DNA from: an uncultured bacterium
GTDB lineage: Bacteria > Myxococcota_A > Bradymonadia > Bradymonadales > Bradymonadaceae
DNA: 64,000 nucleotides
Direction of reading: 5' to 3'
Assembly (NCBI GenBank): GCA_937981985.1
Contig: CALJNB010000015.1
Coordinates: forward strand, 20,566-84,565
The first letter of the stretch is position 1; each line of letters begins with the position of its first letter. The position numbers were made by a program, and so were the translations under genes. The notes beneath the pieces were generated by a model, which ran no database searches, had not been told where the DNA came from, and saw only the letters and a program-made list of their open reading frames with translations. Shown piece by piece: positions 19,375-29,086 of this stretch.

Positions 19375-19853
19375 TGGGAATGGAAAAGAAAAAGATAGGC
19401 GGATACGTTCTTTTTCTATTTCTGTTCATGTTTTCTTGTAAAACGAAGACGAAGGCAAACACGAAAACAACAGCCGATCCAAAAATCGCCTTAGCTTGTC
19501 CAGACTCCAAGATTAAGCAAACCCACTCTGTGTATTTAGAGGGGCTTTTCACTGTCGATGCTGAGACGATCGTGCCAGCTGGAGAGAAGGCGTTTCCGAT
19601 TACCTTAAATATCGAAGACTTAAAAAAGTTGAATGAGGGTGCTGACGAAGTTCTTTGTCGTGTTTTAGAACGACGAGGAATAGGTTCGGGGACTGAGGGG
19701 CAAAACCATGGTTTTCCGGTATTAAATATCGAACGAGGTCCGGGTCTAAAGTTGAAAGGAAAGAAGGTAGAGTTTCTGATACCACCCGCTGAAAAGGCTG
19801 CCGAACTTCTTACGAATTTCGAACATTCCTTAGACCGACTCCTGGATAGTTAG
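19374..19853 (+). CDS. Small lipoprotein
   Basis: KKIGGYVLFLFLFMFSCKTKTK lipobox; start overlaps upstream stop (TAATG); alternative start 19380. Confidence 0.6.
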   Translation: MGMEKKKIGGYVLFLFLFMFSCKTKTKANTKTTADPKIALACPDSKIKQTHSVYLEGLFTVDAETIVPAGEKAFPITLNIEDLKKLNEGADEVLCRVLERRGIGSGTEGQNHGFPVLNIERGPGLKLKGKKVEFLIPPAEKAAELLTNFEHSLDRLLDS

Positions 19854-19948
19854 AACTAGAATAACGCGCAGTCACCGCCGTAGACGTTCTAGAAACGTAT
19901 CTTAATCTGTGTTAGGGTCGACCGCCAAATTAATAAGGCGGGTCCTAA

Positions 19949-21487
19949 ATGAAGAAAATCGTATTTTTTGTTCTTTGCTTTACGCTGGTCGCCTGTGATT
20001 CAGAAAATGAAGAACGTAGCGAGTCCCCTCAAACAAGTATTGGCGGGGAAAGCAATTCATCAACGAACAACAACACGTCAACGAATAATCTAAAAGCGAA
20101 TAACGGGATGTCCAATTCGAACACGACATCAAACAATACGCCGGTGGACAACGGTGGTTATACACGTCTGATAAAGCAAGGCTCCGACTATTTTGGTTCT
20201 TCAGAGAAGTTTAACGCTTATTATACGGACCCGAACTGGACCCCGAAGCGTGTTATTTACGTCGCGATGGATGGAGGCGATGGTTTCGATTCGCAAAGTT
20301 ATGAGAGCCCGATCGGGATGGAAACAGCATTATCGAATCTAGAACCAGGTGATTTTATTTTCGTGAAAGCGACGTCTGGTCCGATTTCGGATGTTAATAT
20401 CAGAGTGGATTCCGACCAAGGGGGAACCTACGAACAACCTGTTGTGTTTTACGGTGAGAGAAGGACCGATGGGAGTTTAGGAGTGCATTTGGAATGCGCC
20501 ACGTCGGGTTCGAATGCGAACACAAGTTGTTTCAATTTGGAAGCTTCGAACTACATCGCGATCGATGGTTTTATCATGGAGGGTGGAAATTACGGAGTAA
20601 GGGCGGTGGGAGCTTATGAAACATCAGGTCATCAGCTTGGGGTGGCGATGTTGAATAATCACGCTTTTGATCAAGAAAAAGACCCACTTTTTTCAGGAGG
20701 ATCTGATTGGTTAGTCGTTGAATCCAATATTTGTCACGGGGCCAAAGAAGGCGATGGTCATGGGCTTTATCTTTCGAATGGTTCTGATTGGAATATCGTT
20801 CGTTTTAACGAGTTATACGATAATGTAAGTTCGGACTTTCAGGTTAACGCCGATCCTTTATCTACGTGCGACTCATATTCGGATGATTCATGCCATGGGA
20901 GTGCAAATGATCGAAAAGGAGATGGCGTGTCGGAATTTTTTACGATTATGGATAACTTTTTTCATGATGGAAAAGGCCAAGGTCCCAATTTTACTTCGAT
21001 GAGAAATTCGAAGGTATCCAATAATATCTTTGGGCCGTATGAACGCCACAACCTTTCATTTTGGCAGGAGACTGAGGAAGCTAAATTGGGTTCGTCCAAT
21101 AACGAATTCGAAAATAATCTTTTGGTTGGATTTAAAAGTCATCTTTTACAATTCAAAAATAATTCGAATGGCAATAGAATTTCGGGCAACATCTTGATGG
21201 GGCTTAACAAGTCAGGTTCTGAGGTTGACACGAGTGTGGTCGCGATCGAGGTCGAAAATTCATCAAATAATACCTATGCCGATAACTTTTATTTCACGGG
21301 CTTGCAATTGGGGCATGCCTTGGAAGATTCCGAAGTCCATTCTGACAAATTGCCTTCCGATCTTTTTAGAACCACTTCTTTTGCCAGAGTGGGTCACCCA
21401 GAAGATTGGACGCCTAAGACAGGCGAATTGGGTGGCTGGAAGCCGCCGCAACTGCATGTATTTCCATCTCCCTACACCCCCAAATAG
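19949..21487 (+). CDS. Right-handed beta-helix-like lipoprotein (paralog A)
   Basis: VLCFTLVACDSEN lipobox; N/S/T linker; repeated short beta-helix-like coils (SDWLVVESNICHGAKEGDGHGLYLSNGSDWNIVRFNELYDN). Confidence 0.7.
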   Translation: MKKIVFFVLCFTLVACDSENEERSESPQTSIGGESNSSTNNNTSTNNLKANNGMSNSNTTSNNTPVDNGGYTRLIKQGSDYFGSSEKFNAYYTDPNWTPKRVIYVAMDGGDGFDSQSYESPIGMETALSNLEPGDFIFVKATSGPISDVNIRVDSDQGGTYEQPVVFYGERRTDGSLGVHLECATSGSNANTSCFNLEASNYIAIDGFIMEGGNYGVRAVGAYETSGHQLGVAMLNNHAFDQEKDPLFSGGSDWLVVESNICHGAKEGDGHGLYLSNGSDWNIVRFNELYDNVSSDFQVNADPLSTCDSYSDDSCHGSANDRKGDGVSEFFTIMDNFFHDGKGQGPNFTSMRNSKVSNNIFGPYERHNLSFWQETEEAKLGSSNNEFENNLLVGFKSHLLQFKNNSNGNRISGNILMGLNKSGSEVDTSVVAIEVENSSNNTYADNFYFTGLQLGHALEDSEVHSDKLPSDLFRTTSFARVGHPEDWTPKTGELGGWKPPQLHVFPSPYTPK

Positions 21488-21634
21488 AACTAAATATGTA
21501 TTGGGAACGCATGACGCCATGGGGCAATGATCTATAAAGCACCGGTTTCTGCGAAGAGCTTGGGCTTTTTCCATGATTTCTAGATCCATGTCATCTGCGT
21601 GTTATATTTTGAAAAACCAACAATCGGGAGCCGT

Positions 21635-23137
21635 ATGAAGTATGCATACATATTTGTTTTTCTTACGTGTTTATCGGCATGTAATCTGACTGACTCGGAA
21701 CCCCAATTGTTCAACACAAATAATGGAGTTGAAAATAATAAAGTTGGCAGTGAGTCGAATAATCGAACGACGAATCAGAATAGTGGGTCAAATAACACCA
21801 CAAATAGTAAATATGAACCTTTAGAGCTCCCCGGCGGGAATTATTTCGGCTCGCCTGAGAAGTTTAACACCTATTACACTGACCCAAATTGGACACCCAA
21901 GCGGGTAATTTTTGTTTCGATGAATAGCGGTAATTCTAATTTTGCTGCACAGTCGTATGACAATCCGGTGTCGATGGATTCGGCGCTATCTAATGCGTTA
22001 CCTGGCGATCTTATTTTCGTTAAGGCGACCCCAACGCCGGTCACCGGCGTTAATATTCAATTGAATGTGACATCGGGAACCAGCTCAGACCCTATTGTTT
22101 TTTATGGAGAACGAACCTCTGACGGCGGTTTAGGGGTTCACTTAAAATGTTCGACGGAAAGTATAGATTCTAAGGGAAGTTGCTTCAATATCGAAAGTTC
22201 CTCTTACTTCGCTCTGGACGGATTTATATTAGAAGGCGGCAGATATGGTGTACGAACGGGTGGGGTGAGTTCATTCCATCAGTCGGGTATTACGATTGTC
22301 AATAGTTCTATTTTCGATCAGAAAAAAATCGGGATTTTTGCTTTCGCATCCGATTGGCTCGTCGTCGAATCGAGCACAATCTACGGCGTTAACGACCATG
22401 GTGGTCATGCAATTAAACTTACATATGGGTCTGATTGGATTGTGATTCGTTATAATGAACTATTCAATAACGCCCAGGCCGATATCTTTGTCGACAGTGA
22501 AGCGTCGAAGACCTGTGAAGGGCTAGATTTAGCAGGCGCAGCGTGTAGCGGCAGAGCAGAAAATGGTCAGGGTTTGGGGGTTTGCGAGTTTTTCACAATA
22601 AGCCACAATTTTTTTCATAACGGCGAGGGTGACGGACCGAATTTTATTTCGATGCGTAATTCCAAAATTAGTGAAAACATCTTTGGTCCCTACGAGGGCA
22701 CTGGGGTTTCTTTTTGGCAAAAGACGAGCGAACCTTCGTTAGGTTCGTCTAATAACACGGTATCGGGGAATCTATTTGTAGGCACCATGGGGCATCTCGT
22801 ACAATTTGCGTCTTGGTCTAATGATAACCTGTTTAGTTCTAATATTCTTCTGGCGCTTAACGCGTCAGGTACGGCCGTCAATACGGCAATCCAAGTCATT
22901 GAGAACGGGGATTCTGAGTCCCGGACCACTTATAGCGATAACTTTTACTTTAGCGGTGTCGATTTCGGTCATACCTTAGAGGATTCTGAGACCCATACTT
23001 CCCAACTGCCCTTTGATTTTTTTAATAGCTCCTTTGCGCGGATTGGTCATCCGGAAGACTGGACTCCCAAAGAGGGGGAAGTGGGAGGATGGAAACCGCC
23101 GGTGCTCTCTGTATTTCCTTCGCCTTATTCTAGGTAA
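21635..23137 (+). CDS. Right-handed beta-helix-like lipoprotein (paralog B)
   Basis: MKYAYIFVFLTCLSACNLTD lipobox (ORF track starts at 21599); same architecture and C-terminal FARIGHPEDWTPKEGEVGGWKPP as paralog A. Confidence 0.7.
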   Translation: MKYAYIFVFLTCLSACNLTDSEPQLFNTNNGVENNKVGSESNNRTTNQNSGSNNTTNSKYEPLELPGGNYFGSPEKFNTYYTDPNWTPKRVIFVSMNSGNSNFAAQSYDNPVSMDSALSNALPGDLIFVKATPTPVTGVNIQLNVTSGTSSDPIVFYGERTSDGGLGVHLKCSTESIDSKGSCFNIESSSYFALDGFILEGGRYGVRTGGVSSFHQSGITIVNSSIFDQKKIGIFAFASDWLVVESSTIYGVNDHGGHAIKLTYGSDWIVIRYNELFNNAQADIFVDSEASKTCEGLDLAGAACSGRAENGQGLGVCEFFTISHNFFHNGEGDGPNFISMRNSKISENIFGPYEGTGVSFWQKTSEPSLGSSNNTVSGNLFVGTMGHLVQFASWSNDNLFSSNILLALNASGTAVNTAIQVIENGDSESRTTYSDNFYFSGVDFGHTLEDSETHTSQLPFDFFNSSFARIGHPEDWTPKEGEVGGWKPPVLSVFPSPYSR

Positions 23138-23240
23138 AATACTTAAATGAAAAAAAATTCTTCGGATCGATGACTTGTGTCGCTCAAAATGATATTCCCC
23201 GGGGCATTAGCTCAACAAACGCCTAAGGAGTGGTGAAGAG

Positions 23241-24869
23241 ATGACCGAAGAAAACGATAAAGCTGTCGCCCCAATTGCTAGAAAAAAGCGCGTTGCCGCA
23301 CCCGCGGAAGGTGTGAAGACCGTCCCAACGGTCGAACCCGCAGCTACCCCAGCAGCGATTCGAAATGTAGCGGCCAAAGTTGCGACCGCCGAGCTCAGGC
23401 CTGCTCCTAAACCCACACCTCAGAAGCCTGATCCAGTTTTCGTAGAAACGAAAATCGAGCAAGGTTCTTTTGAAGATTTTGAAGCCCTTATGAATTCTCA
23501 TGAAAATGCACTGCCGCAGGCTGAGAGTTTTTCTGTTGGTGATAAAGTACAAGCGACGGTAGATAAGATTGGCAAAAATTCCATATATCTCGTTGTCGGT
23601 ACTCGGGAAGGAATTGCTGATCGCGAAGAATATACCGACAAAGCCGGAGAGCTCACCCTTTCGGTTGGTGATACGCGCGGTTTTTTTGTGACGGCGATTA
23701 GAGACCAGCAATTGTATTTAGGCGAACGTCTTAATACCAAAGAAGCTGCAATGGACGCAGTAGCTGTGTCTTTTGAGTCGGGTATCCCGATCGAAGGAAG
23801 AATTACAGGTTTAAATAAAGGCGGATTCGAAGTTGAGATTCGAGGCGTGCGCGCCTTCTGTCCGATTTCTCAAATTCAACTTTCGTTCTGCGAAGAGCCC
23901 AACGAGCACCTCGGCCAAAGCTACATTTTCAAGGTGATTGAATTTGCTGAAGGCGGAAAGAAAATTGTTCTTAGTCGTGCCGCATTATTGAAAGAGGCCG
24001 CTAAAGAACGCACTTCAGAATTGATGGAAACACTTTCTGAAGGTGCCGCATTAACCGGTGTCGTAACGCGACTTGCCGATTTCGGTGCCTTCATTGATAT
24101 CGGAGGCGTAGAAGGGTTGGCGCATGTTTCAGAACTAGGTTGGACACGCGTCTCTCATCCCTCTGAAGCGGTCTCAGTTGGACAAAGCGTCCAGGTGACC
24201 GTGAAAAGTATTGAAGAGGGCGGTGATAAAGGACCGCGTATTTCTTTAAGCATGAAAGACGCGGGTGATAATCCTTGGGAAAAAATGCTTCAAACTTGTA
24301 ACGAGGGAGATACGCTTACGGGTAGAGTTACGCGAATAGAAGCTTACGGTGCCTTCGTTGAAATTATTCCTGGTGTTGAGGGTTTAGTCCACATCTCAGA
24401 ATTGAGTTGGGATGATCGGATTCGAAATTCGGGTGATGTTGTTCAATTAGGTCAACATATCGCCGTAAAAATTCTTAGTATTGATTCTGTAGAACATAGA
24501 ATTGGTTTGAGTGTAAAAGCTGCCCAAAATGATCCGTGGGCAGATATCTTGGCGAATTACCAAGTTGGGATGGAAGTTCAAGGAAAGGTGGAACGCATCC
24601 AAGATTTCGGAGTCTTTGTCGCAGTATCATCCGGCGTAACAGCGTTGCTTCCACGTAGCGAAATGAATATCGAGCAAAACGATTCTCCTTTTAGAGTATT
24701 CAAGGAAGGCGCTGATGTTAATGCGAAGATTATCTCGATTGATCCCAATAGCCGACGTATGGCACTTTCAATGAAGAACGAAGAGATCGAAGAAACCGGT
24801 CCCAGTACTTATGTTGATGCAGGAACCGGCGGGATGGGAACAATGGCCGATCTTTTCAAGAAGAAATAA
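23241..24869 (+). CDS. Multi-S1-domain RNA-binding protein (ribosomal protein S1-like)
   Basis: AAGGAG RBS; repeated G-x-V-x-R-[IL]-x-x-[FY]-GAF[VI][ED]I...EGLVHISEL S1 motifs; A/P-rich N-terminus. Confidence 0.88.
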   Translation: MTEENDKAVAPIARKKRVAAPAEGVKTVPTVEPAATPAAIRNVAAKVATAELRPAPKPTPQKPDPVFVETKIEQGSFEDFEALMNSHENALPQAESFSVGDKVQATVDKIGKNSIYLVVGTREGIADREEYTDKAGELTLSVGDTRGFFVTAIRDQQLYLGERLNTKEAAMDAVAVSFESGIPIEGRITGLNKGGFEVEIRGVRAFCPISQIQLSFCEEPNEHLGQSYIFKVIEFAEGGKKIVLSRAALLKEAAKERTSELMETLSEGAALTGVVTRLADFGAFIDIGGVEGLAHVSELGWTRVSHPSEAVSVGQSVQVTVKSIEEGGDKGPRISLSMKDAGDNPWEKMLQTCNEGDTLTGRVTRIEAYGAFVEIIPGVEGLVHISELSWDDRIRNSGDVVQLGQHIAVKILSIDSVEHRIGLSVKAAQNDPWADILANYQVGMEVQGKVERIQDFGVFVAVSSGVTALLPRSEMNIEQNDSPFRVFKEGADVNAKIISIDPNSRRMALSMKNEEIEETGPSTYVDAGTGGMGTMADLFKKK

Positions 24870-24953
24870 GAGCTCGTCTTGGCACATGTGTTTCAGTTCC
24901 CATGTGTGCTTTGCGCCCGACGGGCATTTCCTTTGTGCACAAGGCAATGTTGA

Positions 24954-25280
24954 TTACGCGATGAGCTTTTCAATCATTTCTCGAATCGGGCCTTCTCCGC
25001 GGAATCCAACCGTTACTTCTTGAACATCGCGTCCTTTCATCGAAATGATCATTGGGATGGATTGTGCATTAAATGCCTGTCCTAATTCGCGTTCCTCGTG
25101 GACGTTGATTTTTCCGATTTTAACTTTTCCATCATACTCAGCTGCCAATTTTTCTAGAATAGGGGCAAGTGCACGACATGGTCCGCAGGTCGGTGCCCAA
25201 AGGTCAATGAGGACTGGAATATCAGATTCGGCGACTTCTGAGTCAAAATTGGCGGAAGTAATTTCTGTTGGGTGTGTCAT
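24954..25280 (-). CDS. trxA: Thioredoxin
   Basis: 108 aa; VLIDLWAPTCGPCRALAPILEKLA with CGPC active site, plus cis-Pro region SIPMIISMKG. Confidence 0.9.
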   Translation of the reverse strand: MTHPTEITSANFDSEVAESDIPVLIDLWAPTCGPCRALAPILEKLAAEYDGKVKIGKINVHEERELGQAFNAQSIPMIISMKGRDVQEVTVGFRGEGPIREMIEKLIA

Positions 25281-25614
25281 TTGTGTTCCTTTGTATTCAG
25301 ATTCTAAGTATTAGATTCACCAAACGTGAATAAGTTTCTTAACTTCTTCAATATGGTTGCAGACCTAAATAATTCAAGTCCTTTTCTACGCTTGCCTAAC
25401 TTTCGCGGAATAATGGTTCAAAAAAACTAAGTTTGAAGCTTACCTCTTCCATGAAATTTTTCGTTTCGCGGTTCGACAGATGTTATAAAAGGGTTGGCCG
25501 AGATTGGACTGATTTCGGATTGGATGATTATCCCAGCCATTTGTGTTTCATTTATAATTAGGATACTAGGTACGCAATTGATCTGCCGAGTTTGGTGATT
25601 TTTGGGAGTAGAAT

Positions 25615-27042
25615 ATGAAAGGTTTATCAGTATTATTTTTTCTCGTACTCGTGGGCTGCATTGATGACCCCTTGAAAGACTCTAAAAACGATACCGGTAT
25701 GGTAGAGAGCGATGCCGGCATGCTGGACAGCTCTTCAGATAAAACGGATTTGGGCGTTGACGACGGCGGTGTCTCAGGGACGGCTTTTGGCAGCGTTTGT
25801 AACTACAAAAACAACTTTTCAATGGGCCCAGAATGCCGCTCCTATTTTGGTAATTGGGATGCAACGACTGCGCGCGCTGATTGTGTTTCCGTTCAAGGAA
25901 CATTGTCGACAGGCTCATGTGAGACGGAGAACCTCCTTGGCAACTGCGACGTGCCCGCAAACGACGGTACCGTCACCTGGCATCTTTACGGAGAAGCTGG
26001 TGGGTGCATGTTCGCAAAACTTGGGTGCGGTTTCGCTAAGGATGGAGTCTATCGGCCGTCTGACGTATGTGAAGACGATATGACACCTGAAACGAAGCCT
26101 TTCACTCCGCCAGTACAAATTTGTACCGAGCCTCTGGAAGGTGAGCCCGCAGGTATGAGCGAGAACGGCGAAGTATGTACTTGGCAACTGATAAGTGGAT
26201 CTACCGAGGAAGGAAGAAAATATGAAGACTATGCGTCTTGTGACGTGATTCGAACCCAACGACCTTTCCGTCCCTACCCACGTCCAAACGACGCAGAGCG
26301 CGAAGATACTCGCCTTAACGATCCAACCTACAAAGCTGAATTGGATTGGGTCAAAAAACAAATTCAGGCATCGGCATGCGTTTGTTGTCACGCGTCTACA
26401 CTAACTGCACCTCAAGGCGTTTCGAACTGGGATATTGATCAGCCCGGTAATTTTATGAATGGCTTCTACGACTCCGGTCTCGCGTTGGGTGCAAACTGGA
26501 TCACATCAGAATCGTTTGGCACTTTTCCGCCAGAAGATAACAACGGATTTGATCGGTCTATATCTGGAGTTCCATCTACAAATCCTCTTCGGATGAAAGC
26601 GTTTTTTGAAAATGAGTTAGCATTTCGTGGAAAAAGCGAAGCTGATTTTGAAACGTCTAAACCCTTTGGTGGTCCTCTTTATGACCAACTCGTTTACGAA
26701 CCTACAGCATGCGCGAATGGTGAAGGGGTTGATGCCAACGGTGTGATTACCTGGAGTGGTACCCCTGCACGTTATATTTATGTCCTTGAATCGGGTTCCA
26801 AGAACCCAACGGTAGCGCCGAATCTGGATAAGCCTGAAGGTACCTTGTGGCGTATCGACGTAGCACCCGAAGACGAGCCCCTTGATTCAGGCTCGGTGAC
26901 CTACGGCGTCGTTTCAGGCGCGACCCAAGTCATTCCTGAATCAGGCGAACCTACTGCGCTAACGTCTGGAACCGAATACTACCTCTATGTCACAGCTGAT
27001 GTCGTTGTTCCGGTAACGCGTTGTCTTTTCACCGCCCCTTAG
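25615..27042 (+). CDS. Lipoprotein with a CVCCH (c-type heme-like CxxCH) motif
   Basis: MKGLSVLFFLVLVGCIDD lipobox; QASACVCCHASTLTAPQG. Confidence 0.65.
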   Translation: MKGLSVLFFLVLVGCIDDPLKDSKNDTGMVESDAGMLDSSSDKTDLGVDDGGVSGTAFGSVCNYKNNFSMGPECRSYFGNWDATTARADCVSVQGTLSTGSCETENLLGNCDVPANDGTVTWHLYGEAGGCMFAKLGCGFAKDGVYRPSDVCEDDMTPETKPFTPPVQICTEPLEGEPAGMSENGEVCTWQLISGSTEEGRKYEDYASCDVIRTQRPFRPYPRPNDAEREDTRLNDPTYKAELDWVKKQIQASACVCCHASTLTAPQGVSNWDIDQPGNFMNGFYDSGLALGANWITSESFGTFPPEDNNGFDRSISGVPSTNPLRMKAFFENELAFRGKSEADFETSKPFGGPLYDQLVYEPTACANGEGVDANGVITWSGTPARYIYVLESGSKNPTVAPNLDKPEGTLWRIDVAPEDEPLDSGSVTYGVVSGATQVIPESGEPTALTSGTEYYLYVTADVVVPVTRCLFTAP

Positions 27043-27064
27043 TTGAATTCCAAAAAGGTCTGAC

Positions 27065-28015
27065 TTGGACGATTTAGAACATTACGCTCCTCGCAAACCT
27101 GAGGTCTTGGATTCGGTAGGAAGATTTATTCGGATTTATGCACCCGATCTTCGATGCGAGAACGGTAGTTTTTTAGAATGTGCACAAAATGGCATCACGG
27201 AAAAAGGGGCCGTTATTCGCCAAGTCGGTAATCAACGTTTTGATATCGATCTTCTAGGAGGGCGATTAGAAAAAGGCGAGCTTAAAATTACGCTTCTGGA
27301 AGATGTTTTTTCGGTGAAAATTGAAACGACATCGATGAAAAAATTACGTTGGCAAAAAGGTGCAGTGCAAACTCATTGCACGTTTCCGATTGGTGAAAAG
27401 ATAACGCTCGACAGTTCTCCGATTGATAATATAGCACCCATAAAACGTGGTGCGACTCACTTGGTATTTTACAATGAGGCTCACCCGATTGTTGTTTCAA
27501 CTTTAGTGAAAAGCGTAACAAAAAAATTTACCTCATCGGCATTTTATTATTCCAATGAGGTATTAGAAGGCTTGGAAGCAAGGGATTGCGATCTTTCGTT
27601 TACCGATGATACAGGTCAACACTCCGTGGACGTATTTGCGGCCTTTACTTCGAATTCGGATTTAGCCTGGTTAGACTGTTCTTATTCGCCAGAGTTTTGC
27701 AAGCAGCTCGTCGAATTTGAAAAGCTAAGAAACCCAACGACGACAGTGCTCGCATTTGTAAAAACCGGAGAGGACGTGTTCCCGATCATTGAGTCGTTGA
27801 GCTTTGGAAACATCGAAGCGCTTTGGGTGATAGATGAGCACAAGCGACTGGATCCCACACGAACGCGAACTCGAATTTTTGAGGGTGATCAAAAACGTGC
27901 CGAAATCATGAGGGCAATTAGCGAATATCGAGAAGAAAAATTTGAGGCCGATCTTTTGGGTGAGCCCTTCGAAAAAGAGATTCCCTTTCCCGAAATGTGG
28001 GAACCTATTTTTTAA
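27065..28015 (+). CDS. Hypothetical cytoplasmic protein
   Basis: 316-aa frame with no signal peptide; TTG start as tracked; amino-acid composition normal for coding. Confidence 0.6.
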   Translation: MDDLEHYAPRKPEVLDSVGRFIRIYAPDLRCENGSFLECAQNGITEKGAVIRQVGNQRFDIDLLGGRLEKGELKITLLEDVFSVKIETTSMKKLRWQKGAVQTHCTFPIGEKITLDSSPIDNIAPIKRGATHLVFYNEAHPIVVSTLVKSVTKKFTSSAFYYSNEVLEGLEARDCDLSFTDDTGQHSVDVFAAFTSNSDLAWLDCSYSPEFCKQLVEFEKLRNPTTTVLAFVKTGEDVFPIIESLSFGNIEALWVIDEHKRLDPTRTRTRIFEGDQKRAEIMRAISEYREEKFEADLLGEPFEKEIPFPEMWEPIF

Positions 28016-28958
28016 CGCGCTTCTGATGAATCGCGACGCTTAGGCCAATCAGAGTAATAACTGCCCCTATCCATTCCCATCCTGAAATTGAGAACATGAA
28101 GGTCGCCGGGAAAATAAGCGCGAGCACGAATTTTGAAATCGAAGTTAGAGGGGGGTTGAGAAAGACGGTAAAGCCAACCGAAGATGCGGGGAGGTGTCTA
28201 AGTAACCAGCTCCAGATAGCAAATCCCACCACGGTGCACGGAATTGATAGATAGAGTAGGGCGAACCAACCTTTGGTATCCAGAGCAACGAGGTCGCCCC
28301 AAGCGAAAAAGGGCGCGAGCGGTAAGATATACAGTCCACTGATGACAAGGCCAAGGTAGGTCCAAACGATAGCGGATTCTTTTTCCAGTGCAGGTTTGCT
28401 TAAGACCGAGTAAATAGACCAGCATAGCGGAGCGAGTACGGTGATTCCCACCATGAGAGAGTAGCCCGAAAAACTGCCTTTTGAATTAGCGATGAGGGTC
28501 ATGCCCGCGGCCGCGATCGTGAATCCGATAAGTCGGCGTTTTGTAAGTTGCTCGCCTAGAAAAATCGCAGCCAAAAACATTATAAAGAGGGGGGCTAGTG
28601 TTGTTGTCAGTGACGCGATGTGAGCCGGAACGCCGTTTTGTTGTGCGTAATTTAGTGCGAGATTATACGCCGGTACGTTTAGTGTTGCACAAATTGCAAG
28701 CCGACCTTTGTGTCTCCTGAAGAGTGCAATGGATTCTTGAAGAAGAAAGCAGACGAGATAAGAGCCTGCGACGAATGCGGCGACCAAGAAACGGGCGACC
28801 ATGAGTCCCACCCAATCAAAACGCGCGGGGTTGCCGTCGTTTCCCAGTAGAAACCCGATTGCAATAAAGCTGTTACCCCAAACAAAGAAGAGCGAGAAGG
28901 TCGCGAGGAAGAGGGTGATTCTTGTTGGACTATTTTTCAAAACTTCAACCATGCGCAA
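28005..28958 (-). CDS. EamA/DMT-family transporter
   Basis: About 10 hydrophobic segments; internal LNLALNYAQQNGVPAHIASLTTTLAPLF...FLGEQLTKRRLIGFTIAAAGM EamA-type signature. Confidence 0.85.
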   Translation of the reverse strand: MRMVEVLKNSPTRITLFLATFSLFFVWGNSFIAIGFLLGNDGNPARFDWVGLMVARFLVAAFVAGSYLVCFLLQESIALFRRHKGRLAICATLNVPAYNLALNYAQQNGVPAHIASLTTTLAPLFIMFLAAIFLGEQLTKRRLIGFTIAAAGMTLIANSKGSFSGYSLMVGITVLAPLCWSIYSVLSKPALEKESAIVWTYLGLVISGLYILPLAPFFAWGDLVALDTKGWFALLYLSIPCTVVGFAIWSWLLRHLPASSVGFTVFLNPPLTSISKFVLALIFPATFMFSISGWEWIGAVITLIGLSVAIHQKRVKK

Positions 28959-29086
28959 AGGTACGGCATCCTTTTGAAAAAGTAAGGGTTAAGTGGATTC
29001 TCTTCGGCCTATTTTTGTTTGTGCTTCTACGTAGCTTCGGTAACCTGCCTAAAACTAAAGTTGATAAACATAAGGAGCACCCCCCA

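Noticed and set aside
24880-24953. Possible terminator (GCCCGACGGGC and CACATGTG/CATGTGTG) between S1-like gene and trxA
   Set aside because: Stem is short or bulged and has no clean T run; not strong enough to call.
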